This document shows, one piece after another, positions 25,435 through 34,265 of a stretch of 64,000 bases of DNA (within the stretch, counting starts at the first letter, position 1; each line of letters begins with the position of its first letter). The translations under genes were made by a program, and so were the position numbers. The DNA comes from Pseudomonas sp. IPO3778 (GTDB lineage: Bacteria > Pseudomonadota > Gammaproteobacteria > Pseudomonadales > Pseudomonadaceae): NCBI RefSeq assembly GCF_013386825.1, contig NZ_JACARC010000010.1, forward strand, positions 62,001 to 126,000, written 5' to 3'. Below the pieces are notes generated by a model that saw nothing but the letters and a program-made list of their open reading frames with translations, was not told the DNA's origin and ran no database searches.

Positions 25435-25534
25435 TGTAGGAGCGAGCTTGCTCGCGATGGTCGTTAACGATAACCCGTAAATATTGAAGAAATGCGGCGT
25501 CCTTGAGTTTTTCGCGGGCAAGCCCGCTCCCACA
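25435..25534. repeat. Hybrid REP doublet (REPIN) at the chorismate mutase start
   Basis: The left arm TGTAGGAGCGAGCTTGCTCG and right arm CGGGCAAGCCCGCTCCCACA belong to different REP subtypes. It fills the space between the glnA terminator and the ribosome site of the chorismate mutase gene. Confidence 0.88.
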
Positions 25535-25546
25535 GGGTTTTGCGGG

Positions 25547-25580
25547 CAAAAAAAAAGACCTCCCGAAGGAGGCCTTTTTC
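25547..25580 (-). terminator. Terminator of glnA
   Basis: The minus strand has GGCCTCC-TTCG-GGAGGTC followed by nine T, 29 bases after the glnA stop. It is a tetraloop hairpin of very typical form. Confidence 0.93.
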
Positions 25581-25609
25581 GTCACGCCACGTTAAGCAGC
25601 GCTACCGGA

Positions 25610-27016
25610 TCAGCAGCTGTAGTACAGCTCGTATTCCAGTGGGTGTACGAAGGTGCGGACCTTGATTTCTTCTTCGCTTTTCAGGGCGATGTAGGCATCG
25701 ATAAAGTCGTCGCTGAACACGCCGCCTTTGGTCAGGAACGCACGGCCCTTGTCCAGCTCTTCCAGGGCTTCTTTCAGGCTGCCGCACACTTGTGGGATCT
25801 CTTTGGCCTCTTCAGGCGGCAGGTCGTACAAGTTTTTGTCGGCGGCATCGCCTGGGTGAATCTTGTTCTGGATACCGTCCAGGCCGGCCATTACCAGGGC
25901 AGCGAAGGCCAGGTACGGGTTGGCTGCCGGATCCGGGAAGCGGGCTTCGATACGGCGAGCGCGAGGGCTGGACACGTAAGGAATACGGATCGAAGCGGAA
26001 CGGTTGCGAGCCGAGTAGGCCAGCATGACGGGTGCTTCGAAACCTGGGACCAGACGCTTGTAGGAGTTGGTCGACGGGTTGGTGAAGCCGTTCAGGGCCT
26101 TACCGTGCTTGATGATACCGCCGATGAAGTACAGGGCAGTGTCGGACAGGCCGGCATAACCTTCGCCAGCGAAGGTGTTCTTGCCATCTTTGGCGATGGA
26201 CAGGTGAACGTGCATACCCGAACCGTTATCGCCGTACAGAGGCTTAGGCATGAAGGTAGCGGTACGGCCGTAGGCATCAGCCACGTTGTGTACGCAGTAC
26301 TTCAGGGTCTGAACTTCGTCAGCCTTGGCCACCAGGGTGTTGAACTTCACACCGATTTCGTTCTGGCCGGCAGTCGCCACTTCGTGGTGGTGAACTTCGA
26401 TGACCAGGCCCATCTCTTCCATGGCGTTGCACATGGAGGTACGGATTTCGTGGTCGTGGTCGAATGGCGGAACCGGGAAGTAACCACCTTTGACGCCTGG
26501 ACGGTGGCCTTTGTTGCCGCCTTCCACGTCCTGGTCGGACATCCACGAACCTTGTTCGGAGAAGATCTTGAACATGGAGCCAGAGATGTCGGACTTGAAC
26601 TTGACCGAATCAAAGATGAAGAATTCTGGTTCCGGACCAACAAATACGGTGTCGCCGATACCGGTCGACTTCAGGTATTCCTCGGCACGCTTGGCGATCG
26701 CACGTGGGTCACGGTCGTAGCCTTGCATGGTCGAAGGCTCGATCACGTCGCAGACGATGATCAGCGTTGGGTCTTCGGTGAACGGGTCGAGTACGGCGGT
26801 GCTGTCGTCCGGCATCAGGATCATGTCGGAAGCTTCGATGCCTTTCCAACCGGCAATGGAGGAGCCGTCGAACATTTTGCCTTCTTCGAAGAAGGCGTCA
26901 TCCAGCGCGTCGCGAGCCGGCATGGTCACGTGGTGCTGAGTGCCTTTTGTGTCCGTGAAGCGCAGATCAATCCATTTGACGTCATGATCTTTGATGAGTT
27001 GAACCGACTTCGACAT
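25610..27016 (-). CDS. glnA: GlnA, type I glutamine synthetase
   Basis: A 468-residue ATP-dependent enzyme that makes glutamine from glutamate and ammonia. The core motifs [38 protein letters not shown] and [15 protein letters not shown] are present. The adenylylation loop NLYDLPPEE is retained, so it should be regulated by GlnE. The ATG at 27016 has a near-perfect GGAGGA site; the frame upstream of it is non-coding leader. Expression is expected from the sigma54 promoter 103 bases upstream. Confidence 0.98.
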   Translation of the reverse strand: MSKSVQLIKDHDVKWIDLRFTDTKGTQHHVTMPARDALDDAFFEEGKMFDGSSIAGWKGIEASDMILMPDDSTAVLDPFTEDPTLIIVCDVIEPSTMQGYDRDPRAIAKRAEEYLKSTGIGDTVFVGPEPEFFIFDSVKFKSDISGSMFKIFSEQGSWMSDQDVEGGNKGHRPGVKGGYFPVPPFDHDHEIRTSMCNAMEEMGLVIEVHHHEVATAGQNEIGVKFNTLVAKADEVQTLKYCVHNVADAYGRTATFMPKPLYGDNGSGMHVHLSIAKDGKNTFAGEGYAGLSDTALYFIGGIIKHGKALNGFTNPSTNSYKRLVPGFEAPVMLAYSARNRSASIRIPYVSSPRARRIEARFPDPAANPYLAFAALVMAGLDGIQNKIHPGDAADKNLYDLPPEEAKEIPQVCGSLKEALEELDKGRAFLTKGGVFSDDFIDAYIALKSEEEIKVRTFVHPLEYELYYSC

Positions 27017-27118
27017 AGTGTCCTCCGGGTGGCTTCGGGCTGGGGTAGTGGAGTTAGCCCTTAGAATGTGGGTGATGCCGGCGCGAATACTCGACCAAGG
27101 CAACCTGCCTCACAAGAG

Positions 27119-27134
27119 AGCAAATTGCATGCCA
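27119..27134 (-). promoter_or_regulatory. Sigma54 promoter of glnA
   Basis: The minus strand reads TGGCATGCAATTTGCT with GG and GC exactly ten bases apart. The predicted start is at 27108, giving a 92-base leader. Confidence 0.85.
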
Positions 27135-27166
27135 GTGCCCCGACATGGGTTTTTTGCCACAAAAAC

Positions 27167-27183
27167 GCCCCTATAAAGGTGCA
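27167..27183. promoter_or_regulatory. Candidate NtrC site upstream of glnA (proximal)
   Basis: GCCCCTATAAAGGTGCA keeps one strong half-site (GGTGCA) and the AT centre, at about -59 to -75 from the predicted glnA start, where NtrC sites also occur in enterobacterial glnA. Confidence 0.4.
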
Positions 27184-27237
27184 ATCCGCTAAAGCGGAAG
27201 AAATTGCGCACCGCAATGTAGCGTTAATTCTCGGATG

Positions 27238-27254
27238 TGACCCGTTTTGGTGCG
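27238..27254. promoter_or_regulatory. Candidate NtrC site upstream of glnA (distal)
   Basis: TGACCCGTTTTGGTGCG has a GGTGCG half-site at about -130 to -146. A 15-base palindrome ATTGCG-CAC-CGCAAT (27203-27217) lies between the two sites and might be another regulator's operator. Confidence 0.35.
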
Positions 27255-27302
27255 CGAAAGGTCCGTTGCATATTAACTGGTTAAACCTTGAGCGATTTCC
27301 GC

Positions 27303-27308
27303 TATAAT
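27303..27308 (+). promoter_or_regulatory. Probable -10 element of the thiI promoter
   Basis: TATAAT 43 bases before the thiI ATG; TTAAAC 16 bases further upstream is a weak -35 candidate. Confidence 0.4.
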
Positions 27309-27350
27309 CCGCGCCCCCCTTTTTCGGCTGGGCCTGCGCGCGCTGTTTTC

Positions 27351-28805
27351 ATGAAATTAATCGTTAAAGTCTTCCCCGAGATCACCATCAAGAGCCGACC
27401 GGTACGGATGCGTTTCATCCGTCAATTGGCCAAGAACATCCGTGCCGTGCTCCGCGATCTGGACCCGGCTGTGGTGGTGAACGGTGTGTGGGACAATCTC
27501 GAGCTGGAAACCCGCCTCACAGACCCCAAAGCCTTGAAGGACATGACCGAGCGCCTGAGCTGCGTGCCGGGCATCGCGCATTTCCTGCAGGTTGACGAGT
27601 ACCCGTTGGGGGACTTCGACGACATCACCGAAAAGTGCAAACAGCACTACGGCGATGTACTGGCAGGCAAGGTGTTTTCGGTACGGTGCAAGCGCGCCGG
27701 CAAGCACCCCTTCAGCTCCATGGATGTCGAGAAATACGTGGGCAGCAAGCTGCGTCGCGAGTGCGGCGCCGCCGGAATTTCCCTGAAAGAGCCGCAAATT
27801 GAAGTGCGGATGGAAATTCGCGACCAACGGTTGTTTGTGATCCACAGCCAGCACGACAGCATCGGCGGCTACCCGCTCGGTGCCCTGGAACAGACCCTGG
27901 TCTTGATGTCCGGCGGTTTCGATTCCACCGTGGCGGCCTACCAGATCATGCGCCGCGGGCTGATGAGCCACTTCTGCTTCTTTAACCTGGGCGGGCGTGC
28001 ACACGAATTGGGCGTGATGGAAGTCGCGCATTACCTCTGGAAGAAATACGGCAGCTCGCAACGGGTGTTGTTTGTCAGCGTTCCGTTCGAGGAAGTCCTG
28101 GGAGAAATTCTCGGGAAAGTCGATAACAGTCATATGGGCGTAGTATTGAAGCGTATGATGTTGCGCGCTGCGTCCCGAATCGCGGATCGGCTGGAAATCG
28201 ACGCACTGGTCACCGGTGAAGCGATTTCCCAGGTGTCCAGCCAGACCCTGCCGAACCTGTCGTTGATCGACTCTGTGACCGAGAAGCTGGTATTGCGCCC
28301 GCTGATCGCCAGTCACAAGCAAGACATCATCGACCTGGCGACCCAGATCGGCACGGCGGATTTCGCCAAGCACATGCCGGAATATTGCGGGGTCATCTCG
28401 GTGAACCCCAAGACCCACGCCAAGCGCAACCGCGTGGAGTACGAAGAACAACAGTTCGACATGGCGGTTCTCGAGCGTGCGCTGGAGAACGCCAAACTGG
28501 TGCCGATCGATCGGGTTATCGACGAATTGGGCCAGGATTTGCAGATCGAAGAAGTCAGCGAGGCTCTGGCTGGTCAGATCATCATCGACATCCGTCACCC
28601 GGATGCCGCTGAAGACGAGCCGCTGGAAATTGCTGGCATCGACGTACAAACGCTGCCGTTCTATGCATTGAATGCGCGTTTCAAGGAACTGGATGACAGC
28701 CGTCAGTACCTGTTGTATTGCGACAAAGGCGTGATGAGTCGCCTGCATGCCCACCATTTGCTCAGTGAGGGGCATGCCAATGTGCGCGTTTATCGACCGA
28801 GCTAA
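27351..28805 (+). CDS. thiI: ThiI, tRNA 4-thiouridine synthase / sulfurtransferase
   Basis: A 484-residue protein that transfers sulfur to U8 of tRNA and to the thiamine thiazole precursor. Ferredoxin-like plus THUMP domains at 1-165, PP-loop ATPase motif SGGFDST at 187-193, and a C-terminal rhodanese domain with the persulfide-bearing Cys457 (YCDKGVMSR), matching E. coli Cys456. The start is the ATG of [18 protein letters not shown]; the open frame upstream is promoter DNA. Confidence 0.96.
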   Translation: MKLIVKVFPEITIKSRPVRMRFIRQLAKNIRAVLRDLDPAVVVNGVWDNLELETRLTDPKALKDMTERLSCVPGIAHFLQVDEYPLGDFDDITEKCKQHYGDVLAGKVFSVRCKRAGKHPFSSMDVEKYVGSKLRRECGAAGISLKEPQIEVRMEIRDQRLFVIHSQHDSIGGYPLGALEQTLVLMSGGFDSTVAAYQIMRRGLMSHFCFFNLGGRAHELGVMEVAHYLWKKYGSSQRVLFVSVPFEEVLGEILGKVDNSHMGVVLKRMMLRAASRIADRLEIDALVTGEAISQVSSQTLPNLSLIDSVTEKLVLRPLIASHKQDIIDLATQIGTADFAKHMPEYCGVISVNPKTHAKRNRVEYEEQQFDMAVLERALENAKLVPIDRVIDELGQDLQIEEVSEALAGQIIIDIRHPDAAEDEPLEIAGIDVQTLPFYALNARFKELDDSRQYLLYCDKGVMSRLHAHHLLSEGHANVRVYRPS

Positions 28806-28944
28806 GAGCCCGGGGCTGTTTGCCTGTGGCCTGCGTCACCGGCCCCCCGACTCTGCCGTCAAGCTGTAACGGCAAGGCCTGACTCTACTGTTAATCGCTG
28901 CCACGACCTGTCAGCACACCGAATCCTCTGATCGAGATACACAA

Positions 28945-30765
28945 GTGATCGAAAATCTACGCAACATCGCCATCATTGCTCACGTTGACCATGGTAAGAC
29001 CACCCTGGTAGACAAACTCTTGCGTCAATCCGGCACCCTGGAGCGCAACGAGCTCAACGACGAGCGCGTGATGGACTCCAACGACCAGGAGAAAGAGCGC
29101 GGTATTACCATTCTGGCGAAAAACACCGCCATCAACTGGAACGGCTACCACATCAACATCGTGGACACCCCGGGCCACGCCGACTTCGGCGGCGAAGTTG
29201 AACGTGTAATGTCGATGGTTGACTCCGTTCTGCTGCTGGTTGATGCCCAAGACGGCCCTATGCCGCAAACCCGTTTTGTGACCAAGAAGGCGTTCGAAGC
29301 CGGCCTGCGTCCAATCGTGGTCATCAACAAGGTTGACCGTCCAGGCGCGCGTCCGGATTGGGTTCTGGACCAGATCTTCGACCTGTTCGACAACCTGGGT
29401 GCCACCGAAGAACAGCTGGACTTCAAAGTCGTCTACGCCTCGGCCCTGAACGGCATTGCCGGTCTGGAACACACCGACATGGCTGAAGACATGACCCCGC
29501 TGTACCAGTCGATCGTCGACAACGTACCTGCGCCGAAAGTCGACCGCGATGGTCCGTTCCAGATGCAAATCTCCGCACTGGACTACAACAGCTTCCTGGG
29601 CATCATCGGCGTTGGCCGTATCGCTCGTGGTCGCGTCAAGCCGAACACCCCGGTTGTGGCGATCGATGCTGACGGCAAGCGCCGTAACGGCCGTATCCTG
29701 AAGCTGATGGGTCACCACGGTCTGCACCGTATCGACGTTGAAGAAGCAGCTGCCGGCGACATCGTCTGCATCAGCGGCTTCGACCAGCTGTTCATCTCCG
29801 ACACCCTGTGCGACCCACAGAACGTTGAAGCGATGAAGCCACTGACCGTTGACGAACCTACCGTTTCGATGACCTTCCAGGTTAACGACTCGCCGTTCTG
29901 CGGCCGTGAAGGCAAGTTCGTGACCAGCCGGAACATCAAAGAGCGTCTGGACAAAGAACTGCTCTACAACGTTGCCCTGCGCGTTGAAGAAGGCGACACC
30001 GCCGACAAGTTCAAAGTCTCCGGCCGTGGTGAGCTGCACCTCTCGGTACTGATCGAAACCATGCGTCGCGAAGGCTTCGAAATGGGTGTTGGTCGTCCGG
30101 AAGTGATCATCCGCATGGTTGATGGCGTCAAGCACGAACCGTACGAAAACGTGACCATCGACCTGCCGGAAGAATCCCAGGGTTCGATCATGGAACAGAT
30201 CGGTATCCGTAAAGGCGACCTGACCAACATGGTTCCGGATGGCAAGGGCCGTGTGCGCCTTGAGTACAACATCCCGGCTCGTGGCTTGATCGGTTTCCGT
30301 AACGAGTTCCTGACCCTGACCTCCGGTGCAGGCATCCTGACCTCGATCTTCGACCGTTACGACGTGATGAAGTCCGGCGACATGTCCGGCCGTCAGAACG
30401 GCGTGCTGGTGTCGGTAGCTACCGGTAAGGCGCTGACTTACTCGCTGGAAACCCTGCAAGCTCGCGGCAAACTGTTCCTGGGTCACGGTGAAGACGTGTA
30501 CGAAGGTCAAATCGTCGGCATCAACAGCCGCGACAACGACCTGGGCGTCAACCCAACCAAAGGCAAGAAGCTCGACAACATGCGTGCTTCGGGTAAAGAC
30601 GAAACCATCGCTCTGGTTCCGCCTATCCGCTTCACCCTGGAGCAGGCTCTGGAATTCGTTCAAGAAGACGAATTGTGCGAAGTCACTCCTAAGTCCATCC
30701 GTCTTCGCAAGAAGATCCTGGGCGAAAGCGAGCGTACCCGCGCTGCGAAAAAATCCGGTAACTAA
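28945..30765 (+). CDS. typA: TypA/BipA, ribosome-associated translational GTPase
   Basis: A 606-residue GTPase related to EF-G. G1 [10 protein letters not shown]2/G3 region [12 protein letters not shown] and [12 protein letters not shown]4 NKVDRPGA, then EF-G-like domains II, III and V and the BipA C-terminal domain. It acts in ribosome assembly and stress/cold adaptation. The start is GTG ([17 protein letters not shown]) with no strong ribosome site. The 139 bases after thiI contain no other gene. Base use is unusually C/U-ending, typical of a highly expressed gene. Confidence 0.97.
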   Translation: MIENLRNIAIIAHVDHGKTTLVDKLLRQSGTLERNELNDERVMDSNDQEKERGITILAKNTAINWNGYHINIVDTPGHADFGGEVERVMSMVDSVLLLVDAQDGPMPQTRFVTKKAFEAGLRPIVVINKVDRPGARPDWVLDQIFDLFDNLGATEEQLDFKVVYASALNGIAGLEHTDMAEDMTPLYQSIVDNVPAPKVDRDGPFQMQISALDYNSFLGIIGVGRIARGRVKPNTPVVAIDADGKRRNGRILKLMGHHGLHRIDVEEAAAGDIVCISGFDQLFISDTLCDPQNVEAMKPLTVDEPTVSMTFQVNDSPFCGREGKFVTSRNIKERLDKELLYNVALRVEEGDTADKFKVSGRGELHLSVLIETMRREGFEMGVGRPEVIIRMVDGVKHEPYENVTIDLPEESQGSIMEQIGIRKGDLTNMVPDGKGRVRLEYNIPARGLIGFRNEFLTLTSGAGILTSIFDRYDVMKSGDMSGRQNGVLVSVATGKALTYSLETLQARGKLFLGHGEDVYEGQIVGINSRDNDLGVNPTKGKKLDNMRASGKDETIALVPPIRFTLEQALEFVQEDELCEVTPKSIRLRKKILGESERTRAAKKSGN

Positions 30766-30782
30766 GTCTCTTAGTTAGCGGC

Positions 30783-30823
30783 AAAAAAAACGCCCCCGAC
30801 CTTACGGTCGGGGGCGTTTTTGT
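30783..30823 (+). terminator. Terminator of typA
   Basis: ACGCCCCCGACC-TTAC-GGTCGGGGGCGT followed by T5, 17 bases after the stop and flanked by A8 on the left, so it could also work on the minus strand. Confidence 0.95.
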
Positions 30824-30861
30824 TTGTTCGGGGTTTGTGCGGCAACTGTTCGGGCCCCTTT

Positions 30862-30940
30862 GCGAGCAAGCCCGCTTCCACATTTAACTGCGTTTCTTCA
30901 GGGTGAATGCGGTTAAATGTGGGAGCGGGCTTGCTCGCGA
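30862..30940. repeat. REP pair in reversed (tail-to-tail) orientation
   Basis: TGCGAGCAAGCCCGCTTCCACATTTAA is followed by the inverted TTAAATGTGGGAGCGGGCTTGCTCGCG. Here the GTGGG ends face each other, unlike most doublets in the window, where they point outward. Confidence 0.85.
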
Positions 30941-30971
30941 AAGCGCTAGTTCAAGCAATAAAAAATCCGGA

Positions 30972-31406
30972 TCAGAACTTATCGAGCGTGCGCAGCTTGG
31001 TCTCGCGCACCACTTCCTTCGGCTTATAGGCGCAATACCCCGGCCGAGGCCCGATTTTCGGGTGGTTGCGGCAAGTATCCGGGCGCTTGTCATAAATAGT
31101 GCAGAAGCGGCTCTTACGATCCAGGTACAGGCAATCGTTGTTGCTCATGCGCTGCAGGGTGAAGATCTCGGATTTGGCGTTGAAGCGCTCCACGATGCCT
31201 TCTTTCTGCAAGCGCTTGGCGATGTTCTTCGGCGGGTCGCCGCGCTCGAACTCATCGACGATACCGATGCGGATCAGGTCCTTGATCTTCACCTCAACCG
31301 GCAGGGTGCAACAGCTCGACACGCAGCCGCCACACATATGGCTTGAGTATTTCTGCCAGGTCTCGAGACGGTCGAGTTCCGCGGCGGCGATCAGTTGAGG
31401 CTTCAT
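30972..31406 (-). CDS. YkgJ-family cysteine cluster protein
   Basis: A 144-residue protein with eight or so cysteines: CGGCVSSCC near the N-terminus, then DCLYLDRKSRFCTIYDKRPDTCRNHP, the pattern of CxxCxxxCC metal-cluster proteins (YkgJ type), presumably binding zinc or an Fe-S cluster. The biochemical role is unknown. The ATG at 31406 (MKPQLIAAAELD) has GGAA upstream; a longer frame would add a non-conserved leader. No partner genes. Confidence 0.85.
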   Translation of the reverse strand: MKPQLIAAAELDRLETWQKYSSHMCGGCVSSCCTLPVEVKIKDLIRIGIVDEFERGDPPKNIAKRLQKEGIVERFNAKSEIFTLQRMSNNDCLYLDRKSRFCTIYDKRPDTCRNHPKIGPRPGYCAYKPKEVVRETKLRTLDKF

Positions 31407-31641
31407 CAGGTTTCCAAGAGGGGTGTTATCCGGCGCGGGATCATACCGGAATTGGTGTTTTTTTGAACAATATCTTCCAGGTTTCAGCTCGAAGGCGGTG
31501 TTGAGCCACAAACGGGCACGGCCCCTGCATCAAATTCCCGCAAAGGTGAATGAGTTAAAAAACTGCCGAACCAGAGCGTCTACCGTCTGTCAGACCGTCT
31601 AGGCTCTAGCAACTCCTTCTATCTCGCCCGAGGTCGCATCG

Positions 31642-34092
31642 ATGTCTCAGGAACCGCTTGTACGAGAAGCAGAGGTAGCCGCATTTCGCGATGCCGTCTT
31701 GACCAAACTTACCTATGCGGTGGGCAAGGACCCCGATCACGCCTTCGACCACGACTGGTTTGAAGCCATCGCACTGGCCGCCCGCGACCACATGGTCGAC
31801 CACTGGATGAACCACACGCGGCACATCTACCGCAAAGGTCAGAAGCGGGTCTATTACCTCTCGCTGGAATTCCTGATCGGCCGTCTGCTGTACGACAGCC
31901 TGAGCAACCTCGGCCTGCTGGACGTGGCCCGTGAGGCCATGAGCGAGCTGGGCGTGGACATGGAGCGCATTCGCCTGCTGGAGCCCGACGCGGCACTGGG
32001 CAACGGTGGCCTTGGCCGCCTGGCGGCGTGCTTTATGGAAAGCATGTCGACCCTGGGCATTGCCGGCCACGGTTATGGCATCCGTTATGAACACGGCCTG
32101 TTCCGCCAGGCAATTGTCGATGGCTGGCAGCAGGAGCAAACCGAACGCTGGCTGGATTTCGGCAACCCGTGGGAGTTCGAGCGCGCTGAGGTGATCTACC
32201 CGATCGGCTTTGGCGGCGGCGTGGAAACCCTGTTGGACGCCGCCGGCAAGTCGATCCAGGTCTGGACGCCCAACGAAACCGTCCGCGCAGTGGCCTACGA
32301 CACCCCGGTAGTCGGCTGGCGTGGCGCCAGCGTCAACACCTTGCGGCTGTGGCGCGCCCGGGCCGTGGAAGACCTGCACCTGGAACGCTTCAACGCCGGT
32401 GACCACCTGGGCGCTGTGGCCGAGGTAGCCCGTGCCGAAAGCATCTCCCGAGTGCTTTACCCGGCCGACAGCACCGAAGCAGGGCAGGAACTGCGCCTGC
32501 GCCAGGAATACTTCTTCGTTTCCGCCTCGCTGCAGGATTTGCTGCGCCGCCACAAGAACATGCACGGCTCGGTGCTGAGCCTGGGCGAACACGCGGCCAT
32601 CCAGCTCAACGACACGCACCCCTCGATTGCGGTGGCCGAGTTGATGCGTCAGTTGGTCGACCTGCACGACATCCCGTGGGATGCCGCCTGGGACGTGACC
32701 GTCGAAACCCTGTCCTACACCAACCACACCTTGCTTCCCGAGGCATTGGAAACGTGGCCGGTAGGCTTGATGGAACGCATGCTGCCGCGGCACATGCAGA
32801 TCATCTATCTGATCAACGCTCAACACATCGACTCGCTGCGGGCCAAGGGCATTCACGATTTCGACGTACTGCGTGCAGTGTCGTTGATCGAAGAAGACAA
32901 CGGCCGCCGCGTGCGCATGGGCAACCTGGCGTTCCTTGGTTCCCACAGCGTGAACGGCGTGTCCGGCCTGCACACCCAACTGATGCGCAGCACGGTGTTC
33001 TCTGAACTGCACAAGCTCTACCCGGACCGCATCAATAACAAAACCAACGGCATTACCTTCCGCCGCTGGCTGTTCCAGGCCAACCCCAAGCTCACGGCGA
33101 TGCTGGTGGAAGCGTTGGGCCCGGACATTCTCGACAACACCGAAACCCGTTTGGTAGAGCTGGAAACCTTTGCCGAGAAGCAAGCCTTCCGCAAAGCCTT
33201 CGCCGAACAGCGCCTGCACAGTAAGCGGGCACTGGCTGACATCATTCACGAGCGCCTGGGGATTTCGGTCAACCCGGCGGCGATGTTCGATGTGCAGGTC
33301 AAGCGGATCCACGAGTACAAACGCCAGCTGTTGAACCTGCTGCACACCGTCGCGCTGTACCAGGCGATCCGTGCCGAGCCGGGCACCGACTGGGTGCCGC
33401 GGGTGAAGATCTTCGCCGGCAAGGCTGCGGCGAGCTATCACCAGGCGAAGTTGATCATCAAGCTGACCAATGACATCGCCCGTACCGTCAACAACGACCC
33501 TACCGTGCGCGGCTTGCTCAAGGTGGTGTTCCTGCCCAACTACAACGTCAGCCTGGCGGAAAGCATCATTCCGGCGGCCGACCTGTCGGAGCAGATTTCC
33601 ACCGCTGGGTTTGAAGCGTCGGGTACCAGCAACATGAAGTTCGGCCTCAACGGCGCGCTGACCATCGGCACCATGGACGGCGCCAACGTCGAGATGCACG
33701 AGCGCGTGGGCGCCGACCACATGTTCATCTTCGGTCTGAGTGCCGAACAGGTGGAAGCGCGCAAACATGCCGGTGAGTTCAATGCCGGGCCGGACGTTGC
33801 CGCGTCCCATCGCTTGAATGATGTACTGCAAGCGATTCGCGGCGGGGTGTTCTCGCCGGATGATCCGGGTCGCTACGCCGGCCTGGTGGATTCGTTGATC
33901 GACTACGACCGCTTCCTGGTCTGTGCCGACTTCGATTCCTACTGGGATGCCCAGGCGCGGGTCGAGGCGCACTGGCACGATTCCAAGGAATGGTGGCGCT
34001 CGGCGGTGCTCAATACCGCGCGCATGGGCTGGTTCTCGTCGGACCGGACTATTCGCGAATACGCGACGGAAATCTGGAAAGCGTTGGATTAG
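31642..34092 (+). CDS. glgP: GlgP, glycogen/maltodextrin phosphorylase
   Basis: An 816-residue PLP-dependent phosphorylase releasing glucose-1-phosphate from alpha-1,4-glucans. GNGGLGRLAACFMES, the substrate loop QLNDTHPSIAVAELMR and the PLP site SGTSNMKFGLNGALT with Lys666 are intact. GAGG precedes the ATG by eight bases. No other glycogen genes adjoin it. The 235 bases upstream contain no gene; they hold its promoter region and that of the divergent YkgJ gene, which I could not resolve. Confidence 0.96.
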   Translation: MSQEPLVREAEVAAFRDAVLTKLTYAVGKDPDHAFDHDWFEAIALAARDHMVDHWMNHTRHIYRKGQKRVYYLSLEFLIGRLLYDSLSNLGLLDVAREAMSELGVDMERIRLLEPDAALGNGGLGRLAACFMESMSTLGIAGHGYGIRYEHGLFRQAIVDGWQQEQTERWLDFGNPWEFERAEVIYPIGFGGGVETLLDAAGKSIQVWTPNETVRAVAYDTPVVGWRGASVNTLRLWRARAVEDLHLERFNAGDHLGAVAEVARAESISRVLYPADSTEAGQELRLRQEYFFVSASLQDLLRRHKNMHGSVLSLGEHAAIQLNDTHPSIAVAELMRQLVDLHDIPWDAAWDVTVETLSYTNHTLLPEALETWPVGLMERMLPRHMQIIYLINAQHIDSLRAKGIHDFDVLRAVSLIEEDNGRRVRMGNLAFLGSHSVNGVSGLHTQLMRSTVFSELHKLYPDRINNKTNGITFRRWLFQANPKLTAMLVEALGPDILDNTETRLVELETFAEKQAFRKAFAEQRLHSKRALADIIHERLGISVNPAAMFDVQVKRIHEYKRQLLNLLHTVALYQAIRAEPGTDWVPRVKIFAGKAAASYHQAKLIIKLTNDIARTVNNDPTVRGLLKVVFLPNYNVSLAESIIPAADLSEQISTAGFEASGTSNMKFGLNGALTIGTMDGANVEMHERVGADHMFIFGLSAEQVEARKHAGEFNAGPDVAASHRLNDVLQAIRGGVFSPDDPGRYAGLVDSLIDYDRFLVCADFDSYWDAQARVEAHWHDSKEWWRSAVLNTARMGWFSSDRTIREYATEIWKALD

Positions 34093-34106
34093 ACACCGCG
34101 ATACAA

Positions 34107-34217
34107 AATGTGGGAGCGGGTTTGCTGTGGTGAGGGGGCTTGTCCCCCGTCGGGTTCACCACCGATTGTTGGGGCGCGGGGCAAGCCCGCTCGCCATAGC
34201 AAGTCCTCTCCCACATT
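34107..34217. repeat. Compound REP cluster of two subtypes
   Basis: Outer arms AATGTGGGAGCGGGTTTGCT and AGTCCTCTCCCACATT enclose an inner pair of another subtype, GAGGGGGCTTGTCCCCCGT and GGGGCGCGGGGCAAGCCCGC. It looks like one REPIN inserted in or recombined with another. Confidence 0.7.
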
Positions 34218-34265
34218 GGTCCCGTGTCGATATACTAGGCTCCGGTTTGCTTAGGGATATCGACC

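Noticed and set aside
27203..27217. ATTGCG-CAC-CGCAAT as an NtrC site
   Set aside because: It is a clean palindrome in the glnA upstream region but does not match the TGCAC...GGTGC pattern; mentioned only as a possible other operator.
31606..33978. A 790-codon minus-strand frame opposite glgP
   Set aside because: Same artefact: it mirrors glgP codons, has low-complexity composition and no ribosome site.
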